Assembly (NCBI RefSeq): GCF_003054445.1
Contig: NC_042510.1
Location: 1,225,139-1,289,138, forward strand
Reading direction: 5' to 3'
Origin: Pichia kudriavzevii
Taxonomy: Eukaryota; Ascomycota; Pichiomycetes; Pichiales; Pichiaceae
Length of the DNA stretch: 64,000 nucleotides
Every line of letters starts with the position of its first letter. Position 1 is the stretch's first letter. The position numbers and the translations under genes were made by a program. Under the pieces are notes generated by a model that saw only the letters and a list, made by a program, of their open reading frames with translations, was not told where the DNA came from and ran no database searches. This document shows positions 57,510 through 64,000 of the stretch, piece by piece.

Positions 57510-59123
57510 TCACAGTGTTGATTCGGCATACCGAATTGATGGATCGAATTGATTCAAATCTCCAGTAGCAAACTTGTAAAACAGGTCGGGAAGCACACGA
57601 TGTGCCTTTTCAACGTCTCCTTCATTAACATATGGAAGAAAATTGAACCTATTCTTCGGAGCAAGGTCGTAGCATTGTCCGATGAAATCCCTGATACTGC
57701 TCTCTGTATAAGTCTGAAACCCCCATTTCTTACCCTCTATCCTATCCTCTAGAAACTTTTTCTGCATTTCCACCGAAGGCAACTTACTTGCTCCTGACCA
57801 AATACCAGCTATGGCAACAGCGTTTGCCTCCGATGTCAGAAAAAACAACGGATTTTGAACAAGACCAGTGTGACAAAGAGTGGGATCTTCAATAGTGAAG
57901 GTATAAAGATATAAGTTGTCCACCTTGGTCAACGCATAATTCGGATTGCCGCTAAAACCTGAGCTGAGTGAAATGTAATGTCTATCCCTGTTTTCAGGAA
58001 TATCTAAGAACGGATAGCTGAGGTGATACCCAGTACAAAAAATAATCTTATCAAAATCAGACTCTGAGGTGCCGTCCTCAAACTCAACAGTTGTGCCAGC
58101 TATTTTGGAAATCCTTCCATGTTTGATCCATCGAATTGCGTCATCTGCAAACACCTTCTCCACCCAGTCTTGTTTCTGTTTCTCTAGCTCTCCCGACTCT
58201 GCATTATTTGATGCATGCTTGCTGTTGCTTGAAATGTGTAATTCGGCGATTGGAATTAGATACTGCGAGAGGTCAATTCCACTGATGTTACTTCCGACAA
58301 TCAAGACCTTTTTGTTCCGTAATCCAGCAGAACTTCTAAAAGATTTGGCATGCATAAGAACATTAGGATTCTGCCTATGAAACGCTTGTAAACCCTCGAT
58401 TTTGGGATAGAAAGGAAAATTGAACCTCCCTGTGGAAATCACAACAGCATCGAAAGTCTCAGTGTAAACGATCCCCGAGTTGTCTTTCGGATCAAATTTC
58501 AGCACAGATATATACCACTTGTCGCCCTTCTTATAGAGCTTCTCAACTGTTGAATTGAATCTGATGTGTTTTCCTAAATCGTACCTTTTCACGTAATCGG
58601 CAATGTACCTAAAAACATTTTGATGTGTGGCAAAGGGAGTGTATACTGACGAGTTCTTATCAATCTTAAGCGGCTCACCAAAACTAGTTGAAAACCTCAT
58701 CAGAAAGTTGGGAATGTTGGTAAACAAATTGTCATAGACGGCGCTGTTATTCCACCTCTTATCAAAGTTTTCGTTGAGTGGAATCTTCACAGGTTTCTCC
58801 AGGGTAGCTGATTCGACCTTGTCATCAGTAAGATCCACCAAATGCGGTCTTAATGATTGCGGCTTGGAATAGTCACTGGCGTCCTCTGGAAAGGCTGGAT
58901 CGGTGTCCTTGGTGTAGTTCCACACACCACCAATACTATCATTCTGTTCAAAAACTGTTATCTCCTCAAATGCAGGATTAGCAGGGAGAATTCCATTGGA
59001 TGTTGGGGATACAATGGTACTCGATCCATCCGATGCTGTGTGTAAAAGCTCATTCAACGTAGTCAGCCCGCCAGGACCCGCTCCGATGATTGCAATCTTC
59101 TTGATACTATTTACTCTTGTCAT
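57510..59123 (-). CDS. Flavin-containing monooxygenase, copy B
   Basis: A 537-residue FMO paralogue of copy A. The FAD motif is GAGPGGL (14-20), followed by IGGVWNYT. The pre-NADPH stretch reads VLMHAKSFRS. The NADPH-site motif is VGSNISGIDLSQYL, in which the second glycine of the usual GxGxxG is Asn. The VVISTGRFNFPFYPKIEG and FCTGYHLSYPFL blocks are normal. Compared with copy A it carries extra residues between about 300 and 330. The Asn change might alter cofactor binding, but activity cannot be judged. The upstream region holds two near-identical 16-base elements. Confidence 0.87.
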   Translation of the reverse strand: MTRVNSIKKIAIIGAGPGGLTTLNELLHTASDGSSTIVSPTSNGILPANPAFEEITVFEQNDSIGGVWNYTKDTDPAFPEDASDYSKPQSLRPHLVDLTDDKVESATLEKPVKIPLNENFDKRWNNSAVYDNLFTNIPNFLMRFSTSFGEPLKIDKNSSVYTPFATHQNVFRYIADYVKRYDLGKHIRFNSTVEKLYKKGDKWYISVLKFDPKDNSGIVYTETFDAVVISTGRFNFPFYPKIEGLQAFHRQNPNVLMHAKSFRSSAGLRNKKVLIVGSNISGIDLSQYLIPIAELHISSNSKHASNNAESGELEKQKQDWVEKVFADDAIRWIKHGRISKIAGTTVEFEDGTSESDFDKIIFCTGYHLSYPFLDIPENRDRHYISLSSGFSGNPNYALTKVDNLYLYTFTIEDPTLCHTGLVQNPLFFLTSEANAVAIAGIWSGASKLPSVEMQKKFLEDRIEGKKWGFQTYTESSIRDFIGQCYDLAPKNRFNFLPYVNEGDVEKAHRVLPDLFYKFATGDLNQFDPSIRYAESTL

Positions 59124-59716
59124 AATAAGTTCACGATGCTGATAACAGTTGCATATACAAACTTGGGAGACTCTCCAGTGGGTGTAATGGTCTCAATCTA
59201 CCACCCAATTGGTAAACTTCTACTGAGAGATAGTGAAGCCATAAAAGCGATAAGCGTCAGTTTTGTACTGAGGATATCCTATGGTTTGCAGGCTCGTTTG
59301 GTTAAATACTGATTTCATTATCGCTGTGGATGTTGAAGCGATAAAAGCCACATTTCTATAGCGACGGTTATCTTATAGGCTAAATTGGCTGTTTATCCAT
59401 GCTGGATCGGATTGTTTTACCTCTTTCTGTTTTTAATTCCGAAAATTGGCTTTTGCATGAAAGGAGGGGGGGAAGTATCTGCAGTTGTCAGACCATTTCG
59501 GCTTTTTTGAAAGTGTACTGGACTCCCCCCAATCTCTCAGAAGCATCAATACTTTGTGATTAGTCACCCAATTCCGCAGAATCCCTAAAGTCCGTAAGGC
59601 TCTCATTACATCAACGCCACATTTGTGGGCACGTTTAAATGGAATCGTTAGTATTAAATATGTATAGATGTATGTATATGTTCTTAGACAAAAGAGTGTG
59701 GACAAACGTTGGAAAG
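59124..59716. promoter_or_regulatory. FMO copy B upstream region with paired 16-base elements
   Basis: The elements GAAGCCATAAAAGCGA (59235-59250) and GAAGCGATAAAAGCCA (59335-59350) match at 14 of 16 positions and start exactly 100 bases apart. The first overlaps a GATAAG core (59249-59254). The right part is the 3' region of the next permease gene on the same strand. Confidence 0.5.
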
Positions 59717-61414
59717 TTACACTTCCTTAAGTGTGTGCCTCTTTGAAAGATTATCAGATAAGCTACCGTTCAGACCACTGGACGTTTCTGTGTCAGCTCG
59801 GTGAATGTCTTTAGAATCATCGGTGCCAACCACCACTTCGTCCACTGCTTCATCTTTTTCTTCATAGTTTGGTATAACAGTGTTTGTAATGTTGCTCTTT
59901 GGGCCCTTGAAGATTTTATGCGCATAGATAAAATACCAAGCAATTGCAAGACTCATTGCACCGTAATAGACCAAACAGGTCCAGTTCATTAATTCAGGCG
60001 TCAAGTTTTTACCCCTGTATTGGGGAAGGTTCAAAATCGGGATCATTAGAAGAACAAACAAGACGGCATACCAGCCACTCACATAAGTCCACTTACCTAG
60101 GTTCCATGGGCCTGGGACAAATGTTTTTCTGGCATATGTAATCCTTAGCAATGTTGGAACCGTAAAGGAGATGAAGGAGCCAATGGCACCCAATGAGAAA
60201 ATGGCATCGATTGCAACACCGCCAAACATTAGCGTATCCAAACAAGCACCGATGAACCAATTCATCCACACAGCATTGACTGGCGTTTGGGTCTTGGTGT
60301 TCACATGGCACCAAATATGAGACATTGGGAAGCAGTTGTCTCTGGAGTAGGAGAACAACACTCGGGAACACGCAATCATGGAGGTGAAACACATTGAGAA
60401 TGTTAGAATAACAGAGAACGAAGCCAAAGCTAAACATGATTTTTGGTCCAATACTTGTGCCAAATATGAAATGTATGGTTGGCCTATTTCACTCTCAACA
60501 ACTTCCGCAACATTGATGATTGTGTAGGCGATAGATAACTGATAGACAAAACAGAGTATACCCCCAATGCTTGCGGTCATAAAGATTGCCCTTGGGGTTG
60601 AGATTTGGGCGTTTGAACTTTCTTCAGCTATATGGAAGGGGATATCAAAACCGGACATTGTCCAAATAACCGCTAGGAAGGTCATTAGAATACACACTCC
60701 GTCGGGCCAATCGGTGAAGTTGTCAATCCCCCAAGCAGTTCGATTATCGTTGAACTTGGAGTATCCTAGGTTCGTTCTGTTATTAGCAGCCAATATGATG
60801 ATCCAAGAAATAAACAAGAAGGCCATATTCAAAAGAGAAGTGAAAGAGTTGACACGAGCAATCCATCTTGTTGGAAGTGATGCAATACAGGCGCATGTGA
60901 AAGTGATCGAAATCGTCAATAAATACGTGTGCCAGGTTTTGTTGACATAAGAAGGATCCATCATTGAGTGAAGAGCCAAGATGATACTTGCACAAGACCA
61001 GCCAACAGCAGGACCACCGGTCAATTGAACAAAATAGTTAGACCAACCAACAATCCACGAAAAAAGAGCTTTATATTTAGGTGGTGATAGCATGGCAGTT
61101 GCATAGTATAGACCTCCTGAAGTCGGGTATGCACTTGCAATTTCACACATGGACAGGCATACGGCCATCACACCTGTCAATCCAATCAAAAAACCCCATG
61201 TCAAACCTGCATTACCGCCATAGGCAATAGAGTACCACATGGTTGAGGCAACAGATGGAATGAGTCCTAGGACTGAAAACGAGACACTGAATGTGGCCCA
61301 TAGGGAAAGATCTCTCTTAAACTCTGGTTTGTAACCTAAACCTCTGATAACCTCGTCGTCGTTACTTAACGGAGTAGCATATTCAGCATTACTGACGACT
61401 GTATCGAGAAACAT
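59717..61414 (-). CDS. APC-superfamily permease (Uga4/Hnm1-like)
   Basis: A 565-residue amino acid/choline transporter. In yeast, Uga4 carries GABA and Hnm1 carries choline. The ATG at 61414 is the first in the frame. The opening helices contain FSVSFSVLGLIPSVASTMWYSIAYGG and EIASAYPTSGGLYYATAMLSPPKY, the typical family blocks. GFDIPFHIAEESSNAQISTPRAI and the ACSRVLFSYSRDNCFPMS loop follow. About twelve helices are predicted. The C terminus is acidic with Thr/Ser. It is the last clear gene before the chromosome end. Substrate is undecided. Confidence 0.88.
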   Translation of the reverse strand: MFLDTVVSNAEYATPLSNDDEVIRGLGYKPEFKRDLSLWATFSVSFSVLGLIPSVASTMWYSIAYGGNAGLTWGFLIGLTGVMAVCLSMCEIASAYPTSGGLYYATAMLSPPKYKALFSWIVGWSNYFVQLTGGPAVGWSCASIILALHSMMDPSYVNKTWHTYLLTISITFTCACIASLPTRWIARVNSFTSLLNMAFLFISWIIILAANNRTNLGYSKFNDNRTAWGIDNFTDWPDGVCILMTFLAVIWTMSGFDIPFHIAEESSNAQISTPRAIFMTASIGGILCFVYQLSIAYTIINVAEVVESEIGQPYISYLAQVLDQKSCLALASFSVILTFSMCFTSMIACSRVLFSYSRDNCFPMSHIWCHVNTKTQTPVNAVWMNWFIGACLDTLMFGGVAIDAIFSLGAIGSFISFTVPTLLRITYARKTFVPGPWNLGKWTYVSGWYAVLFVLLMIPILNLPQYRGKNLTPELMNWTCLVYYGAMSLAIAWYFIYAHKIFKGPKSNITNTVIPNYEEKDEAVDEVVVGTDDSKDIHRADTETSSGLNGSLSDNLSKRHTLKEV

Positions 61415-63376
61415 TGGTTTTATCACTAGAAAAGCTACCTTCACGACAAGATGAGCTGTCTGTATAGGAGAAGAAAAGACATTTGAAAGTTATAGACCTG
61501 CAAATTCAGCAAAAGGAAGGAACTGACGTTCACTTAAAAAAAATTGTTGTCAAAAAAAAAAGAAAAAAAAATAGGATCCTGAAAATTGAGGTACATTCAG
61601 ATAAGAGAAAACTTAAATACTGTGAGAAGAAAAAAAAAAGAAACGAAAAGCTGTATAATAGAAACTGCAAATAAACATGAGTTGGTTCTCCATATTTGGT
61701 ACACTAGGGAGAGCTCTTGCATTACGCTCATGTTTATATTCGGCCCAGAGATAAGCAGGCCTATCTTGTCGACTTGGAAAAAACCTGTTTTTTTTTTTGC
61801 TTTTTTCTGAAACGGTGAAACCTCTTTTGAGGTGTTAGTCCAAATACCTCAGTTCTCCCAGCATTTTTATAGGCAGTTTACCGTAACGCAACACACCAGC
61901 ATTGTTTCAGCACTTTGTACTACCATCAGCATCCCCAATTTAACAGAGCGGAACCTAGGGGAGGGGAGAGGCAGAACCTTTCAATTGAGTGTAATAGAAT
62001 GGAGCCGCTTGTTTATATCCGTTTAGATCCTTGTATCGCCGCCTTCCGCGAGAACGGCACGATTTTCAGATTGTCAACAACCTTTCAAAACAGGATCCAC
62101 AAGACGCCCACTCTTTCGTATCTTTAGACTTTTCCTTACATCACTAGGATGATCTGGAGCGTGTCATGATATCTCCAAGACACGCAAAGACAAACTTTTT
62201 GTTGAACAATTCAAAGAAGAAAAACACAGATGGTGCAACAAAACATTAGAGCTAAGGAGCTATATAAGAAAAAATCACTAGTAGATGTGCCGTGCGAATA
62301 GATGGGCGGCATCAATGTAGTTTGCCACGGCTTGATGATGCCTTTTTGGCTCATTTCTGCATTCTCCTCTACATGGTGTGGAAGTGAGAAATCGATTTTT
62401 TCTTTCCTTGAACAGCTGTGTTACATTATGAACAAGAGGCTTGGCATGAACGTGCAATATGAATAAACGATCTTCGAGGCATATGAGACTGAAGTGTGAG
62501 AAGGTCCTTCTCTGTGAAAACGATATCTAATAGATGGTATTCTGCTTTGCCAGAGGCGTCATCACAATAGTTTCCTGTATGCAGCAGATATCCAAACACA
62601 CAGAAATGTTAGAGTACATACATTCAAGGGTTGTATGTCGAGGTGGGGTTTCCCATGTATGCTAACAGCAGAACAGAAATTAAAGAGCACATCCGGTTAA
62701 ACATGAGTCTGGCTAAACTGCTACAACGCTTACTATGTGGTTTATGGAGGAAGCTAGAGTTGGTAATGGATAGGAGAAATGACTGTAGTTTGTCTGGATG
62801 TTCAGCATATTGATTCTACTTGCATATATTCCTGCAAGCATTGTCCGACATATTCAGAATTCGTGTGGTTAGTAGCGATACCTGGTCTCTGTTATCAAGC
62901 AGAGGCAATGCGAGAACAAAAAAGTCCATTTGTGGGGGCACACCATGAAACTTGAAGTCCATACCACACCCAGCAATAATGTGATTTCCAATTAGTTCTG
63001 CTTGCGGTTCTCGAACCAGTGCCGGTTGGATTTTTACGCGGTGTCTTTTTCCACTGGACCAAGAGCGCAAGCAATTTTTTTCCAAAATTGTAGGAGACCT
63101 CATCAGCAGATTTTGGGTACTCTGTTACTGGTTGTTTTAGTTTGCTGGTTGTTATTTGCACTCCAGCTATCTGTTTGTATTGATCAAGGAACTATCTTTT
63201 ATCTGATATTTATATTTCTGACAAATTGTATCTTGGGAGTGTTTTTTGTTCAAAAACGTTTAGTAAAAGTTTTCATGCAAAAATTAGAAGAAAGTAGAAA
63301 AATAATTAATAATTTATTAGTTGAAGTTTGATACTTTAGAATTCATCTGTAAGAAATCATGAAGAAAATGATCAGA

Positions 63377-63478
63377 GGAATTTGTTTCCAACATTAGTGT
63401 ATCTACAACTGCTATCGCCAAAGTAGTGTTCTTACAAACCAGGTAGAGTTATTATTACAGGGAATTTGTATCCAACAT
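63377..63478. repeat. 18-bp direct repeat pair in the subtelomere
   Basis: GGAATTTGTTTCCAACAT at 63377-63394 recurs as GGAATTTGTATCCAACAT at 63461-63478. One mismatch, spacing 84 bases. Sequence between is unrelated. Confidence 0.85.
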
Positions 63479-63530
63479 GAAACATGTAATTTCACTATAT
63501 TATGAGCCTACAACAGATACCCCTCGAGAA

Positions 63531-63545
63531 ACAATATGAACTAGG
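63531..63545 (+). repeat. Isolated telomere-unit fragment
   Basis: The 15 bases ACAATATGAACTAGG match the telomeric unit exactly across a unit boundary. The match stops where the unit would continue with AGCGAGG. It lies 75 bases before the first array copy. Confidence 0.8.
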
Positions 63546-63620
63546 TAATTAAGAAGTCAGTCTATTAAATAAAAAACAAGTCCATTAGTGGCAATGAGGC
63601 TAAATGGATTTAATACGGCA

Positions 63621-64000
63621 AACTAGGAGCGAGGTGTGTGTTACAATATGAACTAGGAGCGAGGTGTGTTACAATATGAACTAGGAGCGAGGGACAATAT
63701 GAACTAGGAGCGAGGTGTGTTACAATATGAACTAGGAGCGAGGTGTGTTACAATATGAACTAGGAGCGAGGTGTGTTACAATATGAACTAGGAGCGAGGT
63801 GTGTTACAATATGAACTAGGAGCGAGGTGTGTTACAATATGAACTAGGAGCGAGGTGTGTTACAATATGAACTAGGAGCGAGGTGTGTTACAATATGAAC
63901 TAGGAGCGAGGTGTGTTACAATATGAACTAGGAGCGAGGTGTGTTACAATATGAACTAGGAGCGAGGTGTGTTACAATATGAACTAGGAGCGAGGTGTGT
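63621..64000 (+). repeat. Telomeric tandem array, 28-bp unit
   Basis: Thirteen complete units and one partial run to the window end. Units begin (AACTAGGAGC) at 63621, 63651, 63679, 63702, 63730 and then every 28 bases. The unit contains GAGCGAGGTGTGTTACAA. From 63702 all units shown are identical; the first spacings are 30, 28 and 23 bases. The plus strand carries the TG-containing strand toward the end, as expected for the 3' telomere strand. Long, uniform units of 20-30 bases are known telomeres of Candida and Kluyveromyces yeasts. I infer that this is the chromosome's right telomere. Confidence 0.9.

Larger units (their letters stand above)
61415..63620. other. Gene-poor subtelomeric region
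   Basis: About 2.2 kb with no firm gene. Short open frames on both strands have no recognisable family. The minus strand at about 62816-63161 shows two overlapping frames with protein-like composition that could be a decayed gene. Plus-strand 63110-63330 codes a hydrophobic stretch, also unrecognised. A 17-of-18 direct repeat (63377-63394, 63461-63478) and a telomere-like fragment (63531-63545) lie near the right end. Confidence 0.55.

Noticed and set aside
63002-63331. Hydrophobic plus-strand frame in the subtelomere
   Set aside because: No ATG at its start, AT-driven hydrophobic composition and no family match; left as a possible relic only.

Overview
The window reads as the right end of a budding-yeast (Saccharomycotina) chromosome. 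It has compact genes, rare introns with GTATGT donors and TACTAAC branch points, an intron-containing tRNA, and at 63621-64000 a tandem array of a 28-bp TG-containing unit that looks like telomeric repeat running to the window end. CTG appears to be read as leucine: in the ALO1 homologue a CTG at 21861-21863 falls on a conserved Leu. That argues against the CUG-Ser clade. A Pichiaceae yeast such as Pichia is my best guess, but the species cannot be fixed from sequence reading alone.

Layout. 0.5-42 kb is gene-dense housekeeping chromosome: a small membrane protein, PIL1/LSP1, HAT1 (with intron), a REC8-type kleisin, an AVT1-type transporter, mitochondrial IleRS (ISM1), GIM4, WBP1, a small coiled-coil gene, glucose-6-phosphate 1-epimerase, a PaiB-type flavin protein, a Cyb2-like dehydrogenase without its heme domain, tRNA-Lys(CUU), RSC9, ALO1, PIF1, XRS2, UTP11, an MTC2-like gene, AIP1, YKU80, MRPL6, IMP3, MED11, ASC1 (with a U24/snR24-like snoRNA in its intron), a YAP-type bZIP factor, MED4, ALE1 and COQ10.

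42-61.5 kb is more accessory and metabolic. It holds two tandem ARO8/ARO9-type aminotransferases, a divergent 2-hydroxyacid dehydrogenase, a ferric-reductase-like protein, an aldo-keto reductase, cytidine deaminase (CDD1), two flavin monooxygenases flanking a Dal5-type permease, and a Uga4/Hnm1-type permease. Gaps are longer here (0.5-1.3 kb). The genes could together interconvert aromatic amino acids, their 2-oxo acids and hydroxy acids, and oxidise or import nitrogen compounds; that linkage is inference.

61.5-63.6 kb is a gene-poor subtelomere with small direct repeats and one isolated telomere-like fragment, followed by the telomeric array.

Four genes tied to telomeres or double-strand breaks (PIF1, XRS2, an MTC2-like gene, YKU80) lie within 22.5-32.2 kb. 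Genes are mostly arranged as convergent or divergent pairs with very short convergent gaps; XRS2 and UTP11 stop codons abut with no base between them.
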